A stretch of DNA of 64,000 nt, taken from assembly GCA_019358855.1 (NCBI GenBank), contig JAHHII010000004.1, positions 124,001-188,000 on the forward strand, written 5' to 3'. The notes beneath the pieces were generated by a model. The model had not been told where the DNA came from. It made no database searches and was given only the letters and a program-made list of their open reading frames with translations. How positions within the stretch are numbered: position 1 is the stretch's first letter; every line of letters begins with the position of its first letter. The DNA comes from Timaviella obliquedivisa GSE-PSE-MK23-08B (GTDB lineage: Bacteria; Cyanobacteriota; Cyanobacteriia; Elainellales; Elainellaceae). Both the position numbers and the translations under genes were made by a program. Below are positions 47,795-58,232 of the stretch, in pieces.

Positions 47795-48334
47795 ATGTCT
47801 CGTATTGGTAAGCGCCCTATCCCTGTTCCCCCCAAAGTGACCGTCACGATTAGCGGTCAGCACGTTGCTGTGAAAGGACCCAAAGGTGAGCTATCGCGCA
47901 CCCTGCCTCCTGAAGTGGAGGTTGTCCAGGAAGGAGATACTGTTCTGGTGAATCGCCGGAATGAGTCCCGACCTGCTCGGCAACGGCATGGACTTTGCCG
48001 TACTCTCATTGCCAATATGGTAGAAGGGGTTTCTCAAGGCTTTCAGAAGCGCCTAGAAATTCAAGGTGTGGGCTATCGGGCTCAGGTTCAGGGACGGAAT
48101 TTGGTGCTAAACGTGGGTTACAGCAACCCGGTTCAAATCGAGCCGCCTGACGGAATTCAGGTAGCGGTTGAGAACAACACCAATGTCATTGTCAGCGGCA
48201 TTGATAAAGAAATTGTCGGCAACACTACTGCTCGAATTCGGGCAGTTCGTCCGCCTGAGCCTTACAAAGGTAAAGGAATTCGCTATGCCGGAGAAGTGGT
48301 CAGACGTAAAGCCGGTAAGGCAGGGAAGAAATAG
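47795..48334 (+). CDS. rplF: 50S ribosomal protein L6
   Basis: 179 residues, [12 protein letters not shown] to the conserved [28 protein letters not shown]6 sits at the factor-binding region beneath the L7/L12 stalk. CAGGAGAAA precedes the start. Confidence 0.98.
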   Translation: MSRIGKRPIPVPPKVTVTISGQHVAVKGPKGELSRTLPPEVEVVQEGDTVLVNRRNESRPARQRHGLCRTLIANMVEGVSQGFQKRLEIQGVGYRAQVQGRNLVLNVGYSNPVQIEPPDGIQVAVENNTNVIVSGIDKEIVGNTTARIRAVRPPEPYKGKGIRYAGEVVRRKAGKAGKK

Positions 48335-48336
48335 CT

Positions 48337-48699
48337 ATGAAAATGACGCGCAAGGAATCAACTCGTCGTCGTCACGCTCGGGTTCGCAAAGACGTGACAG
48401 GGACGACAGAACGTCCTCGGCTAGCCGTTTATCGTTCCAATCAGCACATCTATGCTCAAGTAATCGACGATACAAACCATCATACGATGGCTTCAGCTTC
48501 GACTTTAGAAGCAGATCTCAAGAAAGTGTTAGATTCGGCGAACAACTGCGACGCTTCGGCACAAGTCGGTAAATTGTTGGCAGAACGGGCGATCGCCCAA
48601 GGCATTAAGCGGGTAGTGTTCGATCGGGGGGGAAACCTCTACCACGGTCGAGTCAAAGCTTTGGCAGATGCAGCACGTGAAGGCGGACTAGACTTCTAG
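48337..48699 (+). CDS. rplR: 50S ribosomal protein L18
   Basis: 120 residues; [20 protein letters not shown] and [26 protein letters not shown] are the family ends. Binds 5S rRNA with L5. Two bases after rplF. Confidence 0.98.
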   Translation: MKMTRKESTRRRHARVRKDVTGTTERPRLAVYRSNQHIYAQVIDDTNHHTMASASTLEADLKKVLDSANNCDASAQVGKLLAERAIAQGIKRVVFDRGGNLYHGRVKALADAAREGGLDF

Positions 48700-48710
48700 G
48701 AGAAATAAAT

Positions 48711-49247
48711 ATGGCTTCTAATACTAAAGGTGGCGGTAAGAAAGGCGGTCGCGCCAAAGAGAAAGAGTCTGAGTGGCAAGAGCGTGTTGTTCAGATCAAG
48801 CGAGTCACGAAGGTTGTCAAGGGTGGTAAAAAACTCAGCTTCCGGGCGGTCGTAATTGTTGGTAACGAACGCGGTCAAGTTGGCGTTGGAGTCGGTAAAG
48901 CCAGCGACGTAATTGGCGCGGTCAAGAAAGGCGTTGCTGACGGTAAGAAGCATCTTGTCGAAGTGCCTTTAACTAAGTCAAACTCAATTCCTCATCCGGT
49001 TAACGGCGATGGCGGTGGGGCAAAAGTGATGATGCGCCCTGCCGCACCTGGTACTGGCGTTATTGCTGGGGGTGCGGTTCGGATGGTTCTGGAACTTGCT
49101 GGCATCCGCAACATTTTGGCGAAGCAGTTAGGTTCAGGTAATCCACTCAACAATGCAAGAGCCGCAGCGAATGCTTTAGGTTCCTTGCGAACTTTCTCAG
49201 AAGTAGCTGAAGAGCGAGGAATTCCAGTTGAGAACCTCTATGCTTAG
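48711..49247 (+). CDS. rpsE: 30S ribosomal protein S5
   Basis: 178 residues; the double-stranded-RNA-binding-like N-terminal domain ([25 protein letters not shown]) and the C-terminal [29 protein letters not shown] are intact. Affects decoding fidelity. AGGAG precedes the ATG. Confidence 0.98.
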   Translation: MASNTKGGGKKGGRAKEKESEWQERVVQIKRVTKVVKGGKKLSFRAVVIVGNERGQVGVGVGKASDVIGAVKKGVADGKKHLVEVPLTKSNSIPHPVNGDGGGAKVMMRPAAPGTGVIAGGAVRMVLELAGIRNILAKQLGSGNPLNNARAAANALGSLRTFSEVAEERGIPVENLYA

Positions 49248-49305
49248 ACCTGATTAGCCTTAGAGTCACTTGGCAGAACTTACAAGCTTTTTATTGGATA
49301 CAACC

Positions 49306-49755
49306 ATGAGATTAGAAGACGCTTTACCCCAAAAGGGTTCTCAAAAACGTAAGACCCGCAAGGGTCGGGGCATTGCTGCTGGACAAGGTGCAAGCTGTGG
49401 CTTTGGAATGAGGGGTCAAAAGTCTCGGTCGGGTAGCGGCACTCGCCCTGGCTTTGAGGGAGGACAAATGCCTCTGTACCGCCGTATTCCCAAGCTGAAG
49501 CATTTTCCTTTAATCAATCGGAAGCAATTTACGATTATCAACGTTAAGGATTTAGCAGGGCTAGATGCGAATAGCGAAGTGACTCTTTCTTCTCTAATGG
49601 AAGTCGGAATCATCACGTCTGATGATGGACCTCTGAAGATTTTGGGAACGGGTGAGATTACAGTAGCTTTGAAAGTGAAGGCAGTAGCATTTACTAAATC
49701 TGCTCGCGCTAAAATCGAAGCAGCAGGTGGCAGTTGTGATGCACCTGATCAATAG
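49306..49755 (+). CDS. rplO: 50S ribosomal protein L15
   Basis: 149 residues from ATG 49306 ([22 protein letters not shown]), the usual cyanobacterial start; the 12 upstream codons of the open frame are not family-like. [30 protein letters not shown] is diagnostic. No good ribosome-binding site is visible. rpmD (L30), often before L15, is absent, as expected. Confidence 0.96.
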   Translation: MRLEDALPQKGSQKRKTRKGRGIAAGQGASCGFGMRGQKSRSGSGTRPGFEGGQMPLYRRIPKLKHFPLINRKQFTIINVKDLAGLDANSEVTLSSLMEVGIITSDDGPLKILGTGEITVALKVKAVAFTKSARAKIEAAGGSCDAPDQ

Positions 49756-49857
49756 CGCTGGCGATCGAATTTGTGAAGTCGAAAGTTCCGCGCTATAGAA
49801 TGTATCAAGTACTGAATCTATCCGTCCCACTACCACTACGCATAGAGGGAAACCTGC

Positions 49858-51171
49858 ATGGTTGTCAATCGAGATAAAGCGCCATCTGCACAAGAAACAT
49901 TCGTGCAGATGGCACAAGCAGCCGGACTCCGAGGTCGGCTGCTTGTTACTGTTGGACTATTGATCTTAGTTCGCCTTGGCATTTATCTGCCTATTCCTGG
50001 CATTGATCGAGTTGCATTTCAGTCTGCGCTTCAGGGCAGTGGATTGGGCAGTCTCGTCAGTTTTCTAGACGTGTTAGCAGGGGGCGGTATTTCAGCACTA
50101 GGAATTTTTGCGTTAGGCATTTTGCCTTACATTAATGCTTCTATCATTATTCAACTCATGACCGCTGCAGTTCCACAGCTAGAGGATTTGCAAAAGAACG
50201 AGGGAGAAGCAGGAAGACGAAAAATTTCTCAAATTACTCGTTTTGTTGCTTTGGGTTGGGCAATTCTCAACAGCATCATGATTACAACTTTGCTGGTTAA
50301 CCTTAAAGCTCTTAGTCCTGAATTCACATCGATCGCAGAAACGGTCATTGCTCTCACGGCTGGCTCTATGTTTGTCATGTGGATTAGTGAGGTGATTACA
50401 GAGCGGGGCATCGGGAATGGCGCATCACTGCTGATTTTTGTCAGCATTGTCTCTACCTTGCCAAAGTCTTTAGGTCAAACCTTAGAACTGGCTCAGAGTG
50501 GTGATAGCAGCATTGTGGGTCGAGTTATTATTTTGCTCGTTGTCTTCTTGGTCATGATTGTTAGTATTGTCTTCGTTCAAGAAGGCACTCGACGCATTCC
50601 AATCATTTCTGCGCGTCGCCAAGTGGGTAAGCGTACCTATCAAGAAAAGAGCAGCTATCTTCCTCTACGCCTCAATCAGGGTGGAGTTATGCCGATTATT
50701 TTTGCTAGTGCAATGTTGTCATTACCCTTTGCTCTAGGTCAAGCATTTTCTAACAACCAAGCCATTGCTACAGTTATTAGTTATATTCAACCGGGTACGT
50801 GGCTCTACCCATTGCTTCAAATGGTGTTAATTGTATTTTTCAGCTATTTCTATTCTTCGCTCATTGTTAATCCTGTAGACATGTCGCAAAATTTGAAAAA
50901 AATGGGTGCTAGTATTCCTGGCATTCGTCCAGGAAAGGCAACAAGTGAATATATTGGGCGGGTGTTAAATCGTCTAACCTTTTTGGGAGCAGGCTTCTTG
51001 GGACTAGTAGCGATTTTGCCGACTGCGGTTGAAGGTGCTACTCAGGTCAGAACGTTCCAAGGATTAGGTGCAACTTCCATTTTGATTCTAGTGGGCGTGG
51101 CGATCGACACAGCCAAGCAAATTCAAACCTACGTGATTTCTCAGCGCTATGAGGGGATGGTGAAGCAGTGA
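49858..51171 (+). CDS. secY: Protein translocase subunit SecY
   Basis: 437 residues with ten hydrophobic helices. Family signatures: GIYLPIPGID, LDVLAGGGISALGIFALGILPYINASIIIQLM (plug region), ISEVITERGIGNGASLLIF and RQVGKRTYQEKSSYLPLRLNQGGVMPIIFA. It forms the Sec channel in the plasma and thylakoid membranes with SecE/SecG. Overlaps adk by four bases. Confidence 0.99.
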   Translation: MVVNRDKAPSAQETFVQMAQAAGLRGRLLVTVGLLILVRLGIYLPIPGIDRVAFQSALQGSGLGSLVSFLDVLAGGGISALGIFALGILPYINASIIIQLMTAAVPQLEDLQKNEGEAGRRKISQITRFVALGWAILNSIMITTLLVNLKALSPEFTSIAETVIALTAGSMFVMWISEVITERGIGNGASLLIFVSIVSTLPKSLGQTLELAQSGDSSIVGRVIILLVVFLVMIVSIVFVQEGTRRIPIISARRQVGKRTYQEKSSYLPLRLNQGGVMPIIFASAMLSLPFALGQAFSNNQAIATVISYIQPGTWLYPLLQMVLIVFFSYFYSSLIVNPVDMSQNLKKMGASIPGIRPGKATSEYIGRVLNRLTFLGAGFLGLVAILPTAVEGATQVRTFQGLGATSILILVGVAIDTAKQIQTYVISQRYEGMVKQ

Positions 51172-51719
51172 CGCGGCTAATTTTTTTGGGCCCTCCAGGC
51201 GCAGGGAAAGGAACCCAGGCACAAGAGTTAGCAAAAACACATGCGATTCCTCACATTTCAACAGGGGATATTCTACGGATTTCTGTGTCTGAAAGGACAG
51301 AGTTAGGTCTGAAGGCAGGGGCTTACATGGATGCTGGGGAGTTAGTTCCTGATTCGTTGATTATGGAAATGGTGCGCGATCGTCTCATCCAGGCTGATAC
51401 CATTTCTGGGTGGCTCCTAGACGGATTTCCTAGAACCGTTGCCCAGGCTACCTTCTTCGACCAACTCCTTCAGGAGATTAATCAGTCTTGCGACTTAGTG
51501 ATTAACTTTGACGTGCCTGACGAGATGCTAGTGGAACGACTCTTAGTACGGGGACGAAAAGATGATAGTGAAGACGTGATCCGCAACCGTTTGGAGGTCT
51601 ATCGACGGCAAACTGCACCCTTGATAGACTTCTACCAAGAGCAACACCTGTTAATCACCATCGACGGTTCTCGATCAATTGAAGAGGTTGCAGCACAATT
51701 GGCCACTGCCATTCAGTAA
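51168..51719 (+). CDS. adk: Adenylate kinase
   Basis: 183 residues, the short form without the zinc/LID insertion. The P-loop GPPGAGKGTQAQEL, substrate site HISTGDILR and LLDGFPRTVAQA are present. Balances ATP, ADP and AMP. The GTG start lies inside the secY stop (GTGA overlap), so translation is coupled. Confidence 0.98.
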   Translation: MTRLIFLGPPGAGKGTQAQELAKTHAIPHISTGDILRISVSERTELGLKAGAYMDAGELVPDSLIMEMVRDRLIQADTISGWLLDGFPRTVAQATFFDQLLQEINQSCDLVINFDVPDEMLVERLLVRGRKDDSEDVIRNRLEVYRRQTAPLIDFYQEQHLLITIDGSRSIEEVAAQLATAIQ

Positions 51720-51921
51720 TTTTTGGATAGGCAAAGGGACTGACTCGTACAAATATCTTGCTAAGGCAAGTCTTTCGTGGCATCGCCCCTGTCTAAACCG
51801 CCACACTTTATAGGAAAGTTTGCTAGGCTAGGTTGTCAAAACTTTTTATAAGAAAACTTTTATAAAACTTGTAATCTTAATTTTTTAGATTGTTCATCAA
51901 CTTACAGTAGGGAAGGTTCTC

Positions 51922-52149
51922 TTGTCTAAACAGGATCTCATTGAAATGGAAGGAACAGTGACAGACTCACTGCCTAATGCCATGTTTCGAGTTGACCTAG
52001 ACAATGGGTTTAATGTCTTGGCCCATATTTCTGGAAAAATTCGCCGGAACTACATCAAAATTTTACCGGGCGATCGTGTCAAGGTAGAACTAACTCCCTA
52101 CGATCTAACAAAAGGTAGAATTACCTACCGACTTCGTAACAAGAAGTAG
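51922..52149 (+). CDS. infA: Translation initiation factor IF-1
   Basis: 75 residues with the OB-fold sequence [51 protein letters not shown]. The start is TTG at 51922, supported by GGAAGG five bases upstream; no in-frame ATG or GTG fits the conserved N-terminus. The 202-bp spacer before it carries a small CTTGC-TAAG-GCAAG hairpin and an AT-rich duplication (AACTTTTATAA-like), so an internal promoter is possible. Confidence 0.97.
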   Translation: MSKQDLIEMEGTVTDSLPNAMFRVDLDNGFNVLAHISGKIRRNYIKILPGDRVKVELTPYDLTKGRITYRLRNKK

Positions 52150-52252
52150 GTGAAGTTCTAAGAAATGCAGCCCTTTAAAGTTAAGTCATTTGACAAGTGC
52201 TGTAGATATAGATATTATGTTGTGTTTGTAGTCTTTGTGGTAACAAGGGGAC

Positions 52253-52366
52253 ATGAAAGTCCGAGCATCTGTACGTAAAATTTGCGAAAAATGTCGCGTC
52301 ATCCGTCGTCGGGGTCGTGTAATGGTGATTTGCTCAAATCCTAAGCATAAACAACGTCAGGGTTAG
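52253..52366 (+). CDS. rpmJ: 50S ribosomal protein L36
   Basis: 37 residues, [20 protein letters not shown] at the start and [11 protein letters not shown] at the end. The Cys/Cys/Cys/His zinc-ribbon ligands (C11, C14, C27, H32) are intact, so this is the zinc-binding form. AAGGGG lies just upstream of ATG 52253. Confidence 0.97.
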   Translation: MKVRASVRKICEKCRVIRRRGRVMVICSNPKHKQRQG

Positions 52367-52483
52367 AAGCTGTCTGCATCTGTTAGCAGAACTCAGAACG
52401 TGCCCAGGCAACTGTTTTAGAGTTGGATTCTAGCTATATTTTTAAGTCTGTCGCTAAAAGCAAAAATCAGAGAGGTTTGAAGC

Positions 52484-52867
52484 GTGGCACGAATTGCCGG
52501 AGTAGACCTTCCACGCGATAAGCGTATTGAGATTGGTCTGACATACATTTATGGAATTGGCTTAACTAGAGCCAAGCAGGTAATCGCCAAAACGGGGGTT
52601 AATCCTGATACCCGTGTTAAAGATTTAAGCGATGCTGATGTTTCTCTTCTACGGGAAACAGTTGAAAGTGATTATCAAATTGAGGGTGATCTCAGACGCT
52701 GGGAATCAATGAACATTAAGCGATTGATGGACATTGGCACCTACCGTGGTCGTCGTCATCGATTGGGGTTGCCAGTTCGGGGTCAGCGAACTCGGACTAA
52801 TGCCCGCACTCGCCGGGGCGGTCGTCGGACGGTCGCAGGGAAGAAGAAAGCTCCTGGTAAGAAGTAA
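52484..52867 (+). CDS. rpsM: 30S ribosomal protein S13
   Basis: 127 residues from [29 protein letters not shown] and the C-terminal [22 protein letters not shown] tail that reaches the P site are typical. Pairs with S19 in the head. Confidence 0.98.
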   Translation: MARIAGVDLPRDKRIEIGLTYIYGIGLTRAKQVIAKTGVNPDTRVKDLSDADVSLLRETVESDYQIEGDLRRWESMNIKRLMDIGTYRGRRHRLGLPVRGQRTRTNARTRRGGRRTVAGKKKAPGKK

Positions 52868-52898
52868 GTCATAGAGAATTTCAAGTAAAGGCACGAAT

Positions 52899-53294
52899 AT
52901 GGCGCGACAACCAACAAAAAGGACTGGAGCTAAAAAATCTAAGCGCAACGTACCCAGCGGTGTAGCTCACATCCAGTCCACGTTTAACAACACGATTGTG
53001 ACAATCACTGACCCCAACGGTGAGGCAATCTCCTGGGCTTCATCTGGTTCTAGTGGCTTCAAGGGCGCTAAAAAGGGTACTCCTTTTGCTGCCCAAACAG
53101 CAGCAGAAAGAGCCGCTCAAGGCGCAACTTCACAAGGAATGCGTCAGGTTGAGGTTTTAGTCAGTGGTCCTGGCTCAGGTCGGGAAACGGCGATTCGGGC
53201 ACTTCAGGGTGCAGGTTTGGAAATCACCCTTATTCGGGATGTAACACCCATTCCTCACAATGGCTGTCGTCCTCCTAAGCGTCGTCGAGTGTAG
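52899..53294 (+). CDS. rpsK: 30S ribosomal protein S11
   Basis: 131 residues; [30 protein letters not shown] and [16 protein letters not shown] are diagnostic. Located on the platform by the E site. Confidence 0.98.
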   Translation: MARQPTKRTGAKKSKRNVPSGVAHIQSTFNNTIVTITDPNGEAISWASSGSSGFKGAKKGTPFAAQTAAERAAQGATSQGMRQVEVLVSGPGSGRETAIRALQGAGLEITLIRDVTPIPHNGCRPPKRRRV

Positions 53295-53406
53295 GCAGGA
53301 GTTGTTGCTTGATTATAGGTCACTCTTGATTCAAGCAATATTTAAGTGAGATGGGTTAGGGAAGTAGGTTGCTTTCCAGGCGGTTAAGGAAAAGGGAGGA
53401 TCGGCT

Positions 53407-54354
53407 GTGCCACAATTTCAGGTTGAATGTGTAGAAACTGACATTGCAGATGACCAGAGTTCATACAGCAAGTTTGTTTTAGAACCCCTTGATCGGGGAC
53501 AAGGCATCACTGTAGGGAATGCTTTACGGCGTGTTCTACTGTCAAACATCGAAGGCGCAGCTGTTGCTGCTGTTCGCATTGCAGGGGTAAGCCATGAGTT
53601 CATGACTATTCCGGGTGTGCGGGAGGATGTCTTAGATATTCTGCTGAACATGAAGGAAGTTGTTCTGAAGAGTTACTCGGCTCAGCCTCAAATTGGTCGA
53701 ATCCGAGTTGAAGGTCCTGTCACTGTGACTGCTGGTATGTTTGATTTGCCTACGGAGGTAGAAGCAATCAATACTGATCAGTACATTGCGACTCTAGCAG
53801 CAGGTGCAACTCTAGAAATGGAGTTCCGGATCGAGAGAGGTGTCGGTTACCGAGCGATCGATCGCAACCGTGATGACGCAGGCGCACTGGATTTTCTGCA
53901 AATTGATGCAGTATTCATGCCTGTTCGTAAGGTGAATTACACCATTGAGGACGGTCGAGTAGGCAACTCGGTTGAGAAAGATCGTTTAGTCATGGAAATT
54001 TGGACAAACGGCAGCTTAACCCCTCAAGAGTCTCTAAGTCAGGCAGCAAATATTTTAGTGGATCTATTTAACCCACTGAAAGAAATTGATTTTCGACAAA
54101 TTGATATTGAGGATGATGGTGAGATTGATCCTAACAATCAAATTCCCATTGAAGAACTCCAACTCTCCGTCCGGGCATATAACTGTCTGAAACGGGCACA
54201 GATTAACTCTGTTGCAGATCTCTTGGATTACACTCAAGAGGATCTGCTTGAAATCAAGAATTTTGGAGCAAAGTCGGCTGAAGAAGTCATTCAAGCTCTC
54301 CAAGATCGGTTGGGCATTACCTTGCCCCATGATAAAGCTTCTCGTCCTACGTAG
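53407..54354 (+). CDS. rpoA: RNA polymerase alpha subunit
   Basis: 315 residues from GTG. N-terminal dimerisation domain: FVLEPLDRGQGITVGNALRRVLLSNIEGAA. The C-terminal domain binds UP elements and activators: LSVRAYNCLKRAQINSVADLLDYTQEDLLEIKNFGAKSAEEV. A 112-bp spacer separates it from rpsK. Confidence 0.99.
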   Translation: MPQFQVECVETDIADDQSSYSKFVLEPLDRGQGITVGNALRRVLLSNIEGAAVAAVRIAGVSHEFMTIPGVREDVLDILLNMKEVVLKSYSAQPQIGRIRVEGPVTVTAGMFDLPTEVEAINTDQYIATLAAGATLEMEFRIERGVGYRAIDRNRDDAGALDFLQIDAVFMPVRKVNYTIEDGRVGNSVEKDRLVMEIWTNGSLTPQESLSQAANILVDLFNPLKEIDFRQIDIEDDGEIDPNNQIPIEELQLSVRAYNCLKRAQINSVADLLDYTQEDLLEIKNFGAKSAEEVIQALQDRLGITLPHDKASRPT

Positions 54355-54411
54355 GGCAGGAATATTGCAGGCTAGCCTGTGTTTACTATTAACCTCTAGT
54401 TTCTAATTGCT

Positions 54412-54762
54412 ATGCGTCACCGTTGCCGCGTTGCCATGTTGGGGAAACCCGCTGACCAACGCAAAGCGCTTTTAAGAGCGCTCACTACTGAATTAATTCG
54501 TCATGGTCGGATCACCACTACCAAAATCCGTGCTAAAGCGGTGCAGGCAGAGGCTGATCGAATGGTCACGCTGGCGAAGGATGGATCGCTTGCAGCTCGT
54601 CGTCGAGCTATGGGCTACATTTATGATAAGCAGTTGGTTCACGCCCTGTTTGAGGGAGCACAAGAACGGTATGGTGCCCGTCAAGGTGGCTATACTCGGG
54701 TGCTGCGAACCATCAACCGGCGGGGTGATAATGCTGAAATGGCAATTATCGAACTAACTTGA
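54412..54762 (+). CDS. rplQ: 50S ribosomal protein L17
   Basis: 116 residues; [34 protein letters not shown] and the terminal [21 protein letters not shown] are full-length L17. Precedes truA by seven bases. Confidence 0.98.
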   Translation: MRHRCRVAMLGKPADQRKALLRALTTELIRHGRITTTKIRAKAVQAEADRMVTLAKDGSLAARRRAMGYIYDKQLVHALFEGAQERYGARQGGYTRVLRTINRRGDNAEMAIIELT

Positions 54763-54769
54763 TTGTGCT

Positions 54770-55660
54770 ATGTCAGTAAAGCTGTCTCAAACGATGAACT
54801 GTTTAGATGCTGAAGTTTCTTTGGCACTTAAACAGCAACGAGTTGCTTTAGTCATTCAGTACTTGGGCACTCATTTTCATGGTTGGCAGCGGCAGCCGCA
54901 CCACCGTAGCGTTCAAGAAGAAATTGAAGCTGCGCTTCAGTCTGTTCTTCAATGCTCTGTTAAATTGCATGGTGCAGGCAGAACAGATTCGGGAGTTCAT
55001 GCTGCTGCCCAAGTGGCGCATTTTGATGCTGAAACGCTGATCCCTGCTCATCGCTGGGCTGATATTTTGAATGGGCGTCTATCATCAGACATCGTTATTC
55101 GGGCAGCAGCAGTAGTGCAAAACAATTGGCATGCTCGGTTTTCGGCTCTTTGGCGGCGCTATCGGTATACGATTTATACAGAGGCGCGCCCCAACTTGTT
55201 TGTTCGACCTTTTGCCTGGCATTATTACCATGCTCCGCTGGACGAGTCGCTGATTCAAGCTGCTTTAGCTCCGCTCCTGGGTCGTCGTCATCTGGCGGCA
55301 TTTCATCGGACTGGTTCTAGCCGTCCTCACTCTTGGGTGGATGTTCAGGCAGCGGAATGTACGAGGCAGGGAGCGGTAATACAAATCGAAATTCAGGCAA
55401 GCGGTTTTCTGTATGGCATGATGCGCTTGTTAGTGGGGATGTTGGTGGAAGTAGGGCAGGGATTGCGATCGCCTGCACAATTCACTGAAATCTGGACAAA
55501 CCAGCGGCGAGACCTAGTGAAGTATGCGGCACCGCCTCAAGGGCTTTGCCTACTACGGGTTGGTTATCCCGATTTTCCCTTTCCGCCCGAGCTATGGTTT
55601 GATAGCCAGCCTCGATTTGTGTTTCCGCCCCTGAGTGAATCTGCTTATTGCCTTATGTAA
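54770..55660 (+). CDS. truA: tRNA pseudouridine synthase A
   Basis: 296 residues. The catalytic motif GAGRTDSGVHA with the nucleophilic Asp is intact; VALVIQYLGTHFHGWQRQP and GFLYGMMRLLVGMLVEVGQG are typical. Makes pseudouridine at positions 38-40 of tRNA. An earlier, less conserved ~25-residue lead suggests the true start could be slightly downstream. Confidence 0.96.
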   Translation: MSVKLSQTMNCLDAEVSLALKQQRVALVIQYLGTHFHGWQRQPHHRSVQEEIEAALQSVLQCSVKLHGAGRTDSGVHAAAQVAHFDAETLIPAHRWADILNGRLSSDIVIRAAAVVQNNWHARFSALWRRYRYTIYTEARPNLFVRPFAWHYYHAPLDESLIQAALAPLLGRRHLAAFHRTGSSRPHSWVDVQAAECTRQGAVIQIEIQASGFLYGMMRLLVGMLVEVGQGLRSPAQFTEIWTNQRRDLVKYAAPPQGLCLLRVGYPDFPFPPELWFDSQPRFVFPPLSESAYCLM

Positions 55661-55724
55661 GCTTCATACCTCGGACAAATCTAACCCTAAGTTTTTGAAT
55701 GTGTTTAAAGGATATTAAAGCGCT

Positions 55725-56180
55725 ATGAACAAGACCTATCTCCCCTCCCAGGAGTCGATTGAGCGAAATTGGTACATTGTTGATGCTAATCAGCAACGGC
55801 TCGGACGACTTGCTAGTGAAGTTGCTACTATTTTACGAGGGAAAAATAAGCCTACTTTCACACCTCACCTTGATGCAGGTGATTTTGTTGTCGTCATCAA
55901 CGCTGAGAAAGTTGAAGTGACTGGGAAGAAACGTTCCCAAAAACTTTATCGTCGTCACTCGGGTCGTCCGGGGGGGATGAAGACAGAAACCTTTGAGAAA
56001 TTGCAAGCCCGTATTCCTGAACGGATCATTGAACAAGCTGTTAAAGGAATGCTGCCCAAAAATACCTTGGGTCGCCAGTTATTTACCAAGCTGAAAGTTT
56101 ATGCAGGTGGTGAGCATCCTCATCAAGCTCAGTCACCTCAAGTATTGACAATTAATACACTTCCTGGAGGGAAAGACTAA
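55725..56180 (+). CDS. rplM: 50S ribosomal protein L13
   Basis: 151 residues; [35 protein letters not shown] and [23 protein letters not shown] are diagnostic. An early assembly protein of the large subunit. Its TAA shares a base with the rpsI ATG. Confidence 0.98.
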   Translation: MNKTYLPSQESIERNWYIVDANQQRLGRLASEVATILRGKNKPTFTPHLDAGDFVVVINAEKVEVTGKKRSQKLYRRHSGRPGGMKTETFEKLQARIPERIIEQAVKGMLPKNTLGRQLFTKLKVYAGGEHPHQAQSPQVLTINTLPGGKD

Positions 56181-56593
56181 TGCAAGCGACTGATAAAAGC
56201 GATCGCGTCGTTTACCTAGGCACTGGTCGTCGGAAGACATCGGTTGCGCGGGTACGCCTCGTTCCAGGTTCGGGTCAACTGATTATCAACAAGAAACCAG
56301 GCGATCTCTATCTTCAGTTTAATCACGGCTATCTAGCAGCAGCGAAAGCTCCTCTAGAGACTCTGGGTCTAGAAGGGGAATACGATATTTTGGTTAACGT
56401 CCACGGTGGCGGATTAACTGGGCAAGCAGACTCTATTAAATTGGGTGTGGCACGGGCGCTTTGTCAACTCGATCCCGATAACCGTAAGCCCCTAAAGGTT
56501 GAAGGCTATCTTACCCGTGATCCACGGGCAAAGGAACGGAAAAAGTACGGTTTGCACAAAGCGCGTAAAGCTCCTCAGTACTCCAAGCGTTAA
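56180..56593 (+). CDS. rpsI: 30S ribosomal protein S9
   Basis: 137 residues; [19 protein letters not shown] and the extreme C-terminal [11 protein letters not shown] tail that touches P-site tRNA are present. TAATG overlap with rplM indicates coupling. Confidence 0.98.
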   Translation: MQATDKSDRVVYLGTGRRKTSVARVRLVPGSGQLIINKKPGDLYLQFNHGYLAAAKAPLETLGLEGEYDILVNVHGGGLTGQADSIKLGVARALCQLDPDNRKPLKVEGYLTRDPRAKERKKYGLHKARKAPQYSKR

Positions 56594-56685
56594 TCTGAAA
56601 AGGGCATTAATCTGGGAAGGTGAGTTATTGCCTCGCCTCTTCAGAAAAATTTCGATAGAATTGTAAAGGCATTACAGGCACAATC

Positions 56686-56919
56686 ATGGCTAAAGATATT
56701 CATCCTAAATGGTATCCTGACGCAAAAGTTTACTGCAACGGCGAGGTCGTGATGACCGTGGGTTCTACTCGACCCGAACTGCATGTTGATGTATGGTCAG
56801 GTAATCATCCCTTTTACACAGGCACTCAGAAAATTATTGACACCGAGGGTCGTGTTGAGCGCTTCCTCCGTAAGTACGGCATGACAGATGCTTCGCAGGC
56901 TGCCCCCGATCAAAAGTAA
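56686..56919 (+). CDS. rpmE: 50S ribosomal protein L31 (C-minus form)
   Basis: 77 residues; HPKWYPDAKVYCNGEVVMTVGSTRPELHVDVWSGNHPFYTGTQK. Only one Cys remains of the zinc ligand set, so this is the zinc-independent type. A long hairpin terminator follows. Confidence 0.96.
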   Translation: MAKDIHPKWYPDAKVYCNGEVVMTVGSTRPELHVDVWSGNHPFYTGTQKIIDTEGRVERFLRKYGMTDASQAAPDQK

Positions 56920-56942
56920 CGGTCTTGCTGAACAAAACTGCG

Positions 56943-56985
56943 GCGGTTAGCTCAATGATTAAAATCAGAGCTAGCCGCTATTTGT
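56943..56985 (+). terminator. Hairpin terminator between rpmE and prfA
   Basis: GCGGTTAGCTC (56943-56953) pairs with GAGCTAGCCGC (56968-56978), one G-U, and the loop itself contains TGATT/AATCA. A T-rich TATTTGTTGTT follows. It marks the likely end of the ribosomal transcript, partial or full. Confidence 0.7.
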
Positions 56986-57030
56986 TGTTAATCAGAGACT
57001 AGATCCCCTAACTTCCTGATCTTGAGGTAA

Positions 57031-58146
<1,116 letters not shown>

Positions 58147-58232
58147 CGGTTCGGATCAGTGATTGTCAACATCTTAGTATCTCACCCAAGCAGCTTCTGT
58201 CAACCCGCTGTACCCAAGTTGTTGGGCAGCAG

